Shown piece by piece: positions 18,515 through 26,895 of a DNA stretch of 64,000 nucleotides (its first letter is position 1; each line of letters starts with the position of its first letter). The stretch lies in contig NC_007955.1 in NCBI RefSeq assembly GCF_000013725.1, forward strand, positions 248,001 through 312,000. Reading direction: 5' to 3'. The position numbers and the translations under genes were made by a program. This DNA is from Methanococcoides burtonii DSM 6242 (lineage in GTDB: Archaea > Halobacteriota > Methanosarcinia > Methanosarcinales > Methanosarcinaceae). The notes below the pieces were generated by a model. That model searched no databases. It saw nothing but the letters and a program-made list of their open reading frames with translations, and was not told the DNA's origin.

Positions 18515-18559
18515 GATAATACCTTCGGACACTTCACAATGACTTATACTTTGTCGTAT

Positions 18560-18587
18560 ATTATATATATATATTCACTATTGTGAA
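18560..18587 (-). promoter_or_regulatory. TATA region with flanking TTCAC-N4-GTGAA palindrome
   Basis: An alternating TATATATATA stretch (18560-18573) abuts the inverted repeat TTCACTATTGTGAA (18574-18587), which on the minus strand falls at the BRE position just upstream of the TATA box. A matching half, TTCACAAT, lies at 18533-18540 between the promoter and the gene start. The layout fits an operator for the adjacent HTH gene, probably bound by its own product. Confidence 0.5.
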
Positions 18588-18795
18588 ATTTTGTGGAGTT
18601 AGAAATTTAAATTAAAAACGATCAGCAACTTAAGCGTGTAAATCTAGCATCAAACAAAGATAAGATACTGTGGACGTACCAATGATATCCAAGCTTAACA
18701 ACACAAAGATCATATCATTATCAAAGTTCTGAACTTTTTGACAATATCTATACCCCTGCACTATTTTTATGATATATAATTAATATTAAAAAATA

Positions 18796-18819
18796 GCATC
18801 AGTTGTGTAAAACTGATGC
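18796..18819. repeat. Perfect 9-bp inverted repeat
   Basis: GCATCAGTT and AACTGATGC are exact inverted copies with a 6-nt loop, in AT-rich sequence between the XRE regulator and a broken flavoprotein gene. There is no U-run that would make it a clear terminator, so it may be an operator or the end of decayed mobile DNA. Confidence 0.5.
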
Positions 18820-18885
18820 GAATACTCAATGGTCAAAAGAAGGCCATAAACTATTGTTCTTGTGACTTTAGCATCTCCAAATATC

Positions 18886-18901
18886 GAGGCTTTCTACAGA
18901 G
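18886..18901. repeat. Solo terminal repeat of the GGCTCTGTAG IS family
   Basis: GAGGCTTTCTACAGAG matches the right terminal repeat of the IS remnants elsewhere in the window except for one base and the two missing last bases. No partner repeat was found upstream, so the element it ended is degraded. It abuts the 3' side of the flavoprotein pseudogene. Confidence 0.5.
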
Positions 18902-18932
18902 ATTAATTTTTAATCAGTATCAATTATACAAA

Positions 18933-19647
18933 TTATTCCTGTTGGTGCATTTTCTGAAGAACTTCCATAACTTCCTGTGTTGTTTTCTCACGGCTGTAAG
19001 CAGCAGAGCGCAATTGGTCACCAAGCTTTTTACCTGCCTGCTCAGCTGTAAACATCACTTTTTCGTCTTTTGTAACGTCAGGGATCGTATCCACATTGAT
19101 TGGAGAGTTCGGTCCATATACCGCATAGTGTCCTCCTACCTTGCAGTCTTCACCGTATCCGCAATAACAGCAACCAAAAGCACATATTCCTTCAATACTA
19201 TCAATAACTTTAATGGTAATATAAGCAAAATTCATTAAGAACCCAAAGTAGGCGGCGAAGGATTTGCACCCCCAAGACTTACAGTAACTGCAAGTATTCC
19301 TCAGAGAATATCAGCTTCAAGGTGCCTGAATTGATACCATCTTTCAAGGAAAGAATGCATCAATGCTTTTAATGGATTGTAATAGTTGACACCACTCAAA
19401 ACATATGCATCAGCTTCAACAATTTCATCACGCAGAGTTTTCATATCATCATTTACTTTACATACCTTTATTTTACATACATTATCCTCAACACATGCCA
19501 TACATCCGATACAGCCATTTATCTTTTTACCGTGCAGTGAAAAAGCTCATATTCACACCCTGTATTCTCTAGAATTTTCTGTACAACTTTAATAGAACCT
19601 GAACGTGATTTTGTCCTTGGACTTCCTGATATTCCAAGTATTTTCAT
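18933..19647 (-). pseudogene. Broken NADPH-dependent FMN reductase-family gene
   Basis: The gene starts with ATG at 19647 behind AGGAGT and a classic flavodoxin-like opening, KILGISGSPRTKSRSGS. The frame is lost near 19530, resumes as CIGCMACVEDNVCK with the cysteine cluster of iron-sulfur flavoproteins, continues as LSGVNYYNPLKALMHSF, and breaks again near 19300-19240 before a last piece rich in cysteine (GICAFGCCYCGYGEDC). At least two frameshifts separate the pieces, so no full-length protein can be made. Solo IS ends lie on both sides. Confidence 0.75.
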
Positions 19648-19692
19648 ATTTAAAACTCCTCCATTAGTTTCTATTTATTTTTGTGAATTATC

Positions 19693-19823
19693 GGCTCTGT
19701 AGAAAACCTAATTAAATCACAATCTATAGCCAAAATTTTGCAAAATTGTCACCATTCAAGACAACATAATGGACTTTTATGGAGTTGCATAATTGCTTGA
19801 ATTTAGAGGATTTCTATGGAGCC
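19693..19823. mobile_element. 131-bp MITE of the GGCTCTGTAG IS family
   Basis: GGCTCTGTAGAAAACCT at 19693 and AGAGGATTTCTATGGAGCC ending at 19823 are imperfect inverted repeats enclosing AT-rich DNA with no gene. Read on the minus strand, the last 37 bp resemble the stretch at 642-678 in the IS remnant at 548, including the RFSTEP-coding segment. The two units have the same length of about 131 bp. The element therefore appears to be the 5' end of the IS, closed by an internal TIR-like site. Confidence 0.65.
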
Positions 19824-19846
19824 GTTATAATTATGCTTTTAACATA

Positions 19847-20038
19847 TTATTCGTAAAGGAAAATATCTTCAATCGAACATTCGAAGAATCGTGCCATCTT
19901 GAAAGCCAATTTTATACTTGGATCGTATTTACCACGTTCTATAGCGTTGATGGTTTGTCTAGTCACCTCTATTTTCTTGGCCAGTTGTTCCTGAGTGATA
20001 TCTTTCTTTGCTCTCCAGACTTTTAGATTGTTCTTCAT
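19847..20038 (-). CDS. Small XRE/Cro-type DNA-binding regulator
   Basis: The 63-residue protein is little more than a helix-turn-helix domain: residues 1-55 include ITQEQLAKKIEVTRQTINAI and the closing FFECSIEDIF typical of the short Cro/XRE group. It lies 17 bp downstream of a DUF2178-type membrane protein gene on the same strand. Such pairs are common in archaea and bacteria, and the regulator probably controls this operon. The MITE ends 23 bp past its stop codon. Confidence 0.88.
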   Translation of the reverse strand: MKNNLKVWRAKKDITQEQLAKKIEVTRQTINAIERGKYDPSIKLAFKMARFFECSIEDIFLYE

Positions 20039-20055
20039 TCAACATACATCCGGGA

Positions 20056-20448
20056 TTACATTTGTCTTTTGTACCAATGGAAAAATCCCGCATAGGAGAT
20101 TATTGTTATAGCAAACAGTAGAGATACAATTGGGTAAGCTTTGATGTTTGATGCTGTAACTCCAAGAAATGCTATCAACGTACCTTCAAGTATAATGAGT
20201 ATTAACAGGGTTTTATGGCTGGCTTTTTCAGCGATATGAAATATTCGTTCATCTTCCACTATGGTTCCTTTATTTCTAAATCGGATGTCGCGGAAAGTAA
20301 TTATTATCAATACGACTCCTGCACCTATGAATGCACCACTTGCTCCAGTTGGATCTATAGTCCAGCTTGGTTCAAAAATACGAAATCCTATTCCTATCAG
20401 GGTTAATATGAATCCTATAACTAACAGACCTACATCTTTGGTTTGCAC
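20056..20448 (-). CDS. DUF2178-like membrane protein
   Basis: The 130-residue product has four predicted membrane helices (about 6-22, 35-53, 80-98 and 103-121). A polar loop between the second and third carries FRNKGTIVEDERIFHIAEKAS; the DER-x5-6-KAS pattern is the mark of the DUF2178 group. No biochemical function is known to me. It forms a two-gene operon with the XRE regulator. The ATG at 20448 is preceded by a GGTGA-like ribosome site. Confidence 0.75.
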   Translation of the reverse strand: MQTKDVGLLVIGFILTLIGIGFRIFEPSWTIDPTGASGAFIGAGVVLIIITFRDIRFRNKGTIVEDERIFHIAEKASHKTLLILIILEGTLIAFLGVTASNIKAYPIVSLLFAITIISYAGFFHWYKRQM

Positions 20449-20601
20449 TTAAATCACCATGTAAAGTATACATTACATAATGTATGTATATCTTTTCATA
20501 AAGTACATCATATACTACATATTGTCGTGTTCTCTTGCAAGACTTAGTTCAATAGCTGGTAGTACATTTGAATTATTAAATTTGATTGTCGCCTGAATAT
20601 C

Positions 20602-20619
20602 GATGATTTCTATAGAGCC
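20602..20619. repeat. Solo terminal repeat of the GGCTCTGTAG IS family
   Basis: GATGATTTCTATAGAGCC matches the right terminal repeat with two changes. I found no partner within 200 bp upstream. It sits between the DUF2178 operon promoter and the cas1 pseudogene, marking another excision or decay point in this island. Confidence 0.45.
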
Positions 20620-20727
20620 GATTATCACAAATGATAATTTGTAAGGTCCGAATTATATACTAAATTACAAACCAGTGCATTTTTCTAGCACTGCCATATC
20701 TAAATGTACCTCACATAATTTAATAAG

Positions 20728-21130
20728 GACTTTGTGAGGACAGAGAGCTTTTCATTGAGGCTTAAACCTATGGAACAAAGAAAGTTGCTGAAGAGTTCAA
20801 TGCTATGATGAATTGTAAGGTTGAATACAGGAAGAAGAATAGTTCTTAGGGATCTGTATTGTTGGTGAAAGCAAGAGAGTTAAGTCATTAGCTCGTAGGG
20901 AAAAGGAAAACTGTTGAGTTTAGCAAGCCAGTTTATGTGGGTAAAAGGGATGATACTGATCTGCTGAGGAAGAAGATCATTGATTTGTATTACATTGAAT
21001 GGAAGAAGATGGGATTTTCTAAAGGCACTTTGCATTATATGAAGCAGAACGCTAAGGTGTGACAAGCCTTTTGTTCTCAATGCTCATGTGAGGGAGAGGT
21101 TGGAGATGTGGGAAAAAAATCAGGGCAAAA
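20728..21130 (+). pseudogene. cas1: Decayed cas1 (C-terminal half)
   Basis: Reading across a few lesions gives a clear Cas1 C-terminal half: DFVRTESFSLRLKP, then AEEFNAMMNCKVEYRKKNSS, VLLVKARELSH, LVGKRKTVEFSKPVYV, KRDDTDLLRKKIIDLYY, the diagnostic EWKKMGFSKGTLHYMKQNAK, and [17 protein letters not shown]. There is a frameshift near 20772, in-frame TAG codons in place of residues after NSS and after ELSH, and another frameshift near 21060. Cas1 is the CRISPR adaptation integrase. The N-terminal half is absent and an IS tail follows immediately. No CRISPR repeats are visible. Confidence 0.85.
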
Positions 21131-21132
21131 AA

Positions 21133-21237
21133 GTACTGGAATCAAGCAAAAGAAGTAAAATTCAAACTATTAGTGCACAACCTTGACAAATATGTCAAGG
21201 CCGTCCTAATAATTCAAACGCGGAGTTCTACAAAGCC
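21133..21237 (+). mobile_element. 3' tail of the GGCTCTGTAG family IS
   Basis: The sequence encodes the last 30 or so residues of the same transposase as at 548-1285 ([15 protein letters not shown]) and ends with the terminal repeat GAGTTCTACAAAGCC at 21223-21237. The rest of the element is missing. It directly abuts the cas1 relic, which suggests the insertion or a later deletion ended that gene. Confidence 0.7.
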
Positions 21238-21258
21238 TATAAAATTAAAAACTAATTT

Positions 21259-22038
21259 TTAAATTAGTTGAATTAATTCGGCCTGCCCAATAGGTGGAAT
21301 GCTCTTGGTCAGTGCCGGACCAAAGAAAACCCTAACGTTCATTCCTTCCTTTAGATTCTCTGAATCAAAAAGACCTCCATTTGGGTCCATTATAACAGTT
21401 TCTTCCGATATCACATATTTAATTCCTTTTGTATATCCTGAACTGCTTATTTCTTCACTTTCAAGCAGGAACATTGGATAAGAATCTCCATCTTCGAGAG
21501 AAGATATAGTTCCATTGAAGCTGCTAAGAGTTTCGGATTCTTCGTTGCTGTCTGAGGATATTCCCCCTTTAACAAATAGCATTCTGTCGCCATTTTCTCC
21601 TATACCAAGAACAAGCTGATCATTGTCCATTGAGACAGTTGTCACATTGTTTAATAGGGAAAGATACTGAGTATCCAACGAGTCGGAACCACAGTATGCA
21701 AGCGTAATTGGTCCTGATGATAATGTAAGATTACTTCCTTCCAGTGTGTAACCTCCACTTCCAACGTTGCAGTCTGCTTTAATTGAGTATGTTTCATCCG
21801 AATTTAAGACAATTGTGTAGTTTTCGGGATCAGGAACTACGGATTGACTGCCAGATTCAGTTTCAATAAGTCCCGACCATTGCCATTCAATATTAGCTAC
21901 AGTATTTATGGAAATTATTTCGTCGCTGTTCACATCTTCCGAATCATCAGCAATTTCAGTACAGCCGGATACTAAAAGAGTGGCTGTGGCTAAAACGCAT
22001 ATGAAAAGTAAAGTAAGTATTTTCTTTGTATTTTGCAT
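21259..22038 (-). CDS. Secreted lipoprotein with META/HslJ-like domain
   Basis: I start the protein at ATG 22038, giving a lipoprotein signal peptide of about 25 residues with the lipobox VSGC. Residues of about 45-160 contain the [11 protein letters not shown] and [19 protein letters not shown] pattern and the repeated Cys/Gly segment typical of META (HslJ-like) domains. A second globular part of about 70 residues deals with ISSLEDG and [18 protein letters not shown] segments. The protein is probably anchored on the outer face of the membrane. It looks intact amid the surrounding debris. Confidence 0.75.
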   Translation of the reverse strand: MQNTKKILTLLFICVLATATLLVSGCTEIADDSEDVNSDEIISINTVANIEWQWSGLIETESGSQSVVPDPENYTIVLNSDETYSIKADCNVGSGGYTLEGSNLTLSSGPITLAYCGSDSLDTQYLSLLNNVTTVSMDNDQLVLGIGENGDRMLFVKGGISSDSNEESETLSSFNGTISSLEDGDSYPMFLLESEEISSSGYTKGIKYVISEETVIMDPNGGLFDSENLKEGMNVRVFFGPALTKSIPPIGQAELIQLI

Positions 22039-22144
22039 AGGTTTTTGCTCCTTGCATTCCAATAGGAATTGTTGTTATTTAATCCCATCTTAAGCTTCGA
22101 AATGATTTGTAGTCTTTATTTATTTTTTAAAAACTATCTCATAG

Positions 22145-22378
22145 CCTGTTTTAATATCAAAGTTTGATGAACAGGCTCTTGATGTGAAGAAGGTTCAGGA
22201 GTTTGTTGATGTTGAAGATATAAAGATGAAACTTCTTGAGATGTCACAGAAGGAAGCTGAAAGATGTGGAGTTGGTAGGAGTACTTTTCATGGGATTAAG
22301 AAACGTATAAGGGATAATGAGGATTTAAATTTGAATACTCCTGCGGTAAGAAGGTTGATAGAAAAATTAAAACAATGA
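22145..22378 (+). pseudogene. Cas1-like C-terminal fragment
   Basis: The frame is open from 22145 to a stop at 22378, with GTG at 22184 as its first start codon. It reads KLLEMSQKEAERCGVGRSTF, then HGIKKRIR and LNTPAVRRLIEKL. The pattern hydrophobic-S-x-x-E-A-x-x-x-G-V/I-x-x-S-T-x-x-x-I/L-K-K resembles the last helices of Cas1 from a subtype different from the relic at 20.7 kb. It is too short to be a working Cas1. It could instead be another small helical protein, so I hold this loosely. Confidence 0.4.
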
Positions 22379-22408
22379 CAAAATAATAAAAGTGAAAATG
22401 ATAATATA

Positions 22409-22846
22409 TCACTTTCCATCGATGTAACCGTTTTTCCATAATGCGATAATAACATCCATTTGACCATTATGTATTTTAGGTTCATCAATAACTTTAATCC
22501 AAAGGGCTTTGGGATTGTTTTCTAAATTGGGTTTTTCTTTCAAAATTTTAACTGCTTTTAATGCATATTCTTTATTTTTTCGAGAGTTTGTATAGTTTCC
22601 CTTTGTTATTCCTTTTATCATTCCTTCTTCACAAAGTGCAAGAAATGTGTTTCTTGGGCATCCTTTTTTCTGGCTGCAAGTTCCCTCTCCAAAAATATCA
22701 GAGGTAATCAAATCCCAAATATCCCTAGGACTTTTTCCTTCATTTGATATTATTACATCAGCCGATTTTATCGCTGCTTCCCCATATTTAGTCATACATA
22801 ATTCTCCTAAAGCGTGTAAATTCCATGTTTGTAAAAACACATCCAT
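22409..22846 (-). CDS. Uncharacterised 145-residue protein (possibly DUF6979-like)
   Basis: The product is soluble and mostly helical. Conserved-looking blocks are IWDLITSDIFGEGTCSQKKG, CPRNTFLALCEEGMIKGI, YTNSRKNKEYALKAVKIL and the C-terminal HNGQMDVIIALWKNGYI. I recall this pattern from a family of uncharacterised proteins of similar size in bacteria and archaea, possibly DUF6979, but cannot confirm it. It is transcribed away from the nuclease-like gene at 22923, with a shared 76-bp promoter gap. It lies within a debris-rich island. Confidence 0.65.
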   Translation of the reverse strand: MDVFLQTWNLHALGELCMTKYGEAAIKSADVIISNEGKSPRDIWDLITSDIFGEGTCSQKKGCPRNTFLALCEEGMIKGITKGNYTNSRKNKEYALKAVKILKEKPNLENNPKALWIKVIDEPKIHNGQMDVIIALWKNGYIDGK

Positions 22847-22922
22847 ATTCTAATATGAATCACATATTAAGTTGTTACCATAGATTAAAGTATTTTACGA
22901 TGAATATTCACGTAGGAAAAGA

Positions 22923-23489
22923 TTGGAAGAATGGGGGATTCGTATTAGCAATACTAATGAAGAAATAGTTCGACAGTTTTTTGAAAAAAATGATTTTCTT
23001 GTTAAAACAAATTTAAAATATCCTGTAATTCGTGGTGATAGTGATATTGATTTGATGGTTCTAAACTTAAACCCTGATTCTATGAACCCACCAAGCAATT
23101 TTGTATTAAGTGTCAAGGACTTAAAAGGGATTGAAAAAGCTGCTATTGAAGTTAAAGGTTGGCACACTGAAAGGTTTACTCCTTCATTGATTAAAAACTT
23201 CCCTCGGATTCTTAACTTTGTATCAGAAAATGCTCAGGATACAGCAAAATTATTTTTCAAAACAACTCAATTTAAAAATATTATTGTATTATCAAAGCTA
23301 CCTGCTACTGAAAAATCTCGCAATCAGACCATTCAGTTTCTAAAAGAGAATGGAGTTGACCATGTAATTGAATTCAAAGCTATAATTGAATTTATAGTTA
23401 AAGAAGTTGAAATGAACAAAGATTATGAATACTCTGAATTTCTTCAAACGGTAAGATTATTGAAAGTTTATGGAAATCTCTCTACTTAA
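22923..23489 (+). CDS. PD-(D/E)XK nuclease-like protein
   Basis: The 188-residue protein contains SDIDLMVLN (about residues 40-48) followed at about residue 74 by AAIEVKGW. This spacing of D, then E-x-K at the end of a strand, is the signature of the PD-(D/E)XK nuclease fold used by restriction and repair enzymes. No DNA-recognition domain or methyltransferase partner is visible. The likely start is TTG at 22923; the frame runs open to 22884 with no ATG. It is divergent from the gene at 22409, and both may belong to a small defence locus. Confidence 0.6.
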   Translation: MEEWGIRISNTNEEIVRQFFEKNDFLVKTNLKYPVIRGDSDIDLMVLNLNPDSMNPPSNFVLSVKDLKGIEKAAIEVKGWHTERFTPSLIKNFPRILNFVSENAQDTAKLFFKTTQFKNIIVLSKLPATEKSRNQTIQFLKENGVDHVIEFKAIIEFIVKEVEMNKDYEYSEFLQTVRLLKVYGNLST

Positions 23490-23940
23490 ACTATCACTAA
23501 TTTCTCTGGAATTGCTATTTCTCTTTTCTGTTGTTGATTTTAATTTTAAGAGTTCCGTTTTTTGCTGTTACCTATATCTCCGACTTGCTTTGCGAGGGAA
23601 AAGATTCGAACTTCCCATACTCCCCATACATTAAACGAGCTTGGAAAGTACACAATTATGTCACCTGACAATTGTTAATTTTTTTTGGTTACAAATAGAT
23701 GCTTCTACCCACTATTATGATATTTATAGTATAACAAAAAATGTTTCGATCGAATGAGGTAAACAATATATTTTAGAAATCATTATATTATAAAGTTCGG
23801 GTTTTATAATGACTTTAAACTATAGACTTAAATAAAATATAATATTATATATAATCAAACAATAAATATATCTACATATATGATTATTTTAAGCGTTGGT
23901 CTTATCAAGATCACGATCAACAATTTAAAGAAGGTGTCCC
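23490..23940. other. Non-coding AT-rich stretch before the secreted-protein pair
   Basis: No gene is visible. The first 150 bp contain a GC-richer patch with GATTCGAAC at about 23604-23612 (minus strand GTTCGAATC), which resembles a tRNA T-loop but lacks a matching acceptor half. The last 200 bp are strongly AT-rich with many possible TATA boxes and presumably hold the promoter for the gene at 23941. Confidence 0.4.
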
Positions 23941-25566
23941 ATGCTCCGGAAAGCTGTATCTCCACGATCAATATCTCTACTAGTGGTCTCTGCACTATTG
24001 ATATCCCTTTGTTTGCTCCCATTTAACGCATCTGCATACTCGCTCGATGATGTTGAATGGGAATCATCGACCTCTTCTACATTATACTGGGGAGATACAA
24101 TGGTTAATGGAGGCGATAGTGATGGGTACACAATAAAAGCGGAAGATTTTACCAAAGATGGTTATGTTCATATTTCATTAACAAAAAATAATGAGATAAA
24201 AGATTTCAGTTTCATACGAGTAGGACAGAGCTTTGAATACAGGGATGAAGCTGATGGACAGGACATAAAGATCTCTGCAAAAACAGTAACATTGAATGTT
24301 GATGAATGGACCGGTAATATGGAAGATCCTAACGCCGAAATCGAGATATACAGAAGAGGGGAGCCGGAATTAGAGATCACGATCGGTACAGACAAAGATG
24401 AATACGATCCCAAGACCATGAGCTCACCCCAAAGGATCTCTGCAACATTCACTGTTAAGAACACAGGAACATCGGAAGGCAAGAACATTAAACTCAGTAT
24501 CGAACCCAATTTACTGGAACTCACTGATGGAAAATTAGAATATGAAATTTATAGCCTTGAAAAAGGCGAAGTTGCCGAACCCATAACGGTCAAATTCAAA
24601 GTACCCCACCTATGGGAAGAAACTGAAATAGAAATAAACGCCATCGTTGAGGCCAAAGATATAAACAACGACTTTTATGAGACGGACGAATCAAAGACAG
24701 TTACAGTTGAGCCGAAAGTAGAACTCATACTCACTAAATCCATAACAAAAGAGATATACATGGATGAAACTGCACACGTCCTTGTATCTATCCGCAATTC
24801 GGGTATTTACAGCATAAATTCAGTTACGGTAAAGGATTCCATTATTGAAGGTGTTGAATTAAAGGATAGCATAACCCTTGAAAAAAACCTCAATTTTGAA
24901 CCTGGTGAAACAAAAGAAGTATTTTCATATTCATTGAAACCACTTAAAGAAGGCACATTCACTGCTCCTGAAGCAACAGCCTCGTTTGTAGCTTCCAATG
25001 GCAAAGAATATACATATGAATCGGAAATGCCAGACTTGATCGTCAACGGACCGGATATTGTAATAACACAGATATTTGACAAAACCACCCTCCAGCCGGG
25101 GCAGGAAGTCAAAGTTACGGTCACAGCAAGAAATGAAGGTAACAGAGATGCCAGTACAAGGGTCACTTCGGATCAATTCCCGGAAAGCGCAACATTCATC
25201 AGCGGAGATAAAAACCTCGATGCGGTTCTTGGTGCAGATCAATCCAGTAGTTACACATATACCTTAAAAATGAACGAGCTTGGCATATTCAAACTTTCTC
25301 CTGCAACTGCAACATTTATTGACATGGAGGGTTTCAAAGGTGAAAAAATATCGAACATGCCCAGCATAACAGTAGACGTGCCACCTGGACCCGAAGAGAC
25401 CAGTAACCCAGATACCCAAAGTGATTCGAATACACCTTCAGAAAATACCAATATCAATACCGATGTGCATGATCAAAATGATGAAGAAAAAGTTCAGCCC
25501 GGATTTGGATCAATTCTTGTCATTGCCACCATTGCAGGAGTGTACCTGCTAAGAAGAAGACATTAA
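23941..25566 (+). CDS. Secreted surface protein with PGF-CTERM anchor
   Basis: Residues 1-32 form a signal peptide ending in NASA. A domain with LYWGDTMVNG and IKAEDF, like those in archaeal S-layer-type proteins, follows. Then come three Ig-like/CARDB-type repeats of about 110 residues, with alternating strands and motifs such as FTVKNTGTSEGKN, VSIRNSGIYSINS and VTARNEGNRDAST. An acidic Ser/Thr/Asn linker leads to a C-terminal QPGFGSILVIATIAG helix and RRR tail. That tail is the PGF-CTERM signal that archaeosortase A cuts before lipid attachment. A paralogue follows 11 bp later. Confidence 0.85.
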   Translation: MLRKAVSPRSISLLVVSALLISLCLLPFNASAYSLDDVEWESSTSSTLYWGDTMVNGGDSDGYTIKAEDFTKDGYVHISLTKNNEIKDFSFIRVGQSFEYRDEADGQDIKISAKTVTLNVDEWTGNMEDPNAEIEIYRRGEPELEITIGTDKDEYDPKTMSSPQRISATFTVKNTGTSEGKNIKLSIEPNLLELTDGKLEYEIYSLEKGEVAEPITVKFKVPHLWEETEIEINAIVEAKDINNDFYETDESKTVTVEPKVELILTKSITKEIYMDETAHVLVSIRNSGIYSINSVTVKDSIIEGVELKDSITLEKNLNFEPGETKEVFSYSLKPLKEGTFTAPEATASFVASNGKEYTYESEMPDLIVNGPDIVITQIFDKTTLQPGQEVKVTVTARNEGNRDASTRVTSDQFPESATFISGDKNLDAVLGADQSSSYTYTLKMNELGIFKLSPATATFIDMEGFKGEKISNMPSITVDVPPGPEETSNPDTQSDSNTPSENTNINTDVHDQNDEEKVQPGFGSILVIATIAGVYLLRRRH

Positions 25567-25577
25567 AAGGTAATCTA

Positions 25578-26831
25578 ATGAGAACATACGTCTGTATCCT
25601 GCTATTAATCTTCATTTTAGCCTTGACAAATACACCTACGGCTGCAGAAGACAATGGTAACTGGGAAGAACAAATTAACTACACGCTCCACTGGGGTGAA
25701 AGTGTGGATGTGAATGGATCATTGATAAAAGCACATGACTTTTCAAGGGCAAGACCATTCGATATTGAAACAGATTATGTTATGCTCACCATCCTTTCCG
25801 AAAGTTCAGAAGAATGGAATGTTATGCTCTCGACAAATAGTAGCGATATACCTGTAAGCAAGATCGTTGGTGGAAGACTCAACATCACTGCTCTGGAAGT
25901 CGTTACCGGCAACGACATACCAACCCCATATACAAAGATAGGAGTTTCAATATTCAATTTCACGACACAAAACTCTGAAAGCTGGATCAACACAACATTA
26001 CAGGTCTCAAAGACAAAGCTAAAGAATGTAAATATTGATGAACGTGCATTTATCACAATCCAATTACACAACCTTAGAGGTAGTAGCCTAGACGATATCT
26101 CGATCAATGAAACCCTTCCAGAGAACCTTATCTTCGACCCGGAAATCGAAGAGATCAATATTTCAGACCTTAACCCTTACTCAAAAAAAGTGATCCAGTA
26201 TTCTGTAAAAGCATTGTACCCGGGAAATTATACCATACCCCCCACCGAAATACGACTTGTCAATAATGGGATCACCTATTTCCAATACAGCAATTCGACC
26301 AACTTTATAGTCCATGGCCCTTACATCAATGCTACAAAGACAGTCAAGGGAAATGATACAGATCCGGAAATACTCGATATTGCAGTGAATGTCAAGAACG
26401 AAGGAGATAGAGCAGCACACATAAGAATTCAGGATGAGATGCTTGTCGAGTCAAAATTAATTGATGGTAAGACCTCAGCAGATCTTGTACTTTTGCCGAA
26501 TAACACCACAAATTTGTCATACATTGTCCATATGAACAAAATTCAGGGCAATATGATCGTACCTTCAGCAATTATTGAATATACTGATGCAAAAGGTTAT
26601 TCCGGCACAGTAAGGACAAATAGATATTATCTTAATAGTATCTACGAAGATGGAGGAACCATAGTCTTTGACGAGTATGAAGAAGATAAGGAACAGCAAA
26701 TAACCAATTTCACCAGACCTGCTAAACAGGTGGAGGTAGAGGAGGATGGACTTAAATATAAAACAATCCGATCGGTAAAAGACATTGTGGATAACACAAT
26801 GAGAATAATCAATCAGGCTCTTTCCTGGTAA
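25578..26831 (+). CDS. Secreted paralogue of the preceding protein, without anchor
   Basis: The 417-residue protein has a signal peptide (residues 1-23), the same LHWGESVDVNG and IKAHDF opening domain as its upstream neighbour, and two CARDB/Ig-like repeats (IQLHNLRGSSLDD and VNVKNEGDRAAHI). It lacks the PGF-CTERM tail. Instead it ends with an acidic segment and an amphipathic helix, which may associate with the membrane or a partner. The two genes are 11 bp apart and surely cotranscribed, so the products may form a surface pair. Many N-x-S/T sites suggest glycosylation. Confidence 0.8.
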   Translation: MRTYVCILLLIFILALTNTPTAAEDNGNWEEQINYTLHWGESVDVNGSLIKAHDFSRARPFDIETDYVMLTILSESSEEWNVMLSTNSSDIPVSKIVGGRLNITALEVVTGNDIPTPYTKIGVSIFNFTTQNSESWINTTLQVSKTKLKNVNIDERAFITIQLHNLRGSSLDDISINETLPENLIFDPEIEEINISDLNPYSKKVIQYSVKALYPGNYTIPPTEIRLVNNGITYFQYSNSTNFIVHGPYINATKTVKGNDTDPEILDIAVNVKNEGDRAAHIRIQDEMLVESKLIDGKTSADLVLLPNNTTNLSYIVHMNKIQGNMIVPSAIIEYTDAKGYSGTVRTNRYYLNSIYEDGGTIVFDEYEEDKEQQITNFTRPAKQVEVEEDGLKYKTIRSVKDIVDNTMRIINQALSW

Positions 26832-26895
26832 TCGCAGAATTTACTGAACGAAACCTATTTAGCCCTTTCAGGAGTTTGGACAGCGGGAGCATGAC

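Noticed and set aside
20449-22900. CRISPR array expected near the cas1 relic
   Set aside because: I looked for regularly spaced direct repeats of 25-40 bp and found none; only terminal repeats of an IS family recur.
23590-23625. T-loop-like GTTCGAATC on the minus strand suggesting a tRNA
   Set aside because: The T-stem needs two G-T pairs and no acceptor 5' half or anticodon arm is found at the proper distance. At most a scrap.
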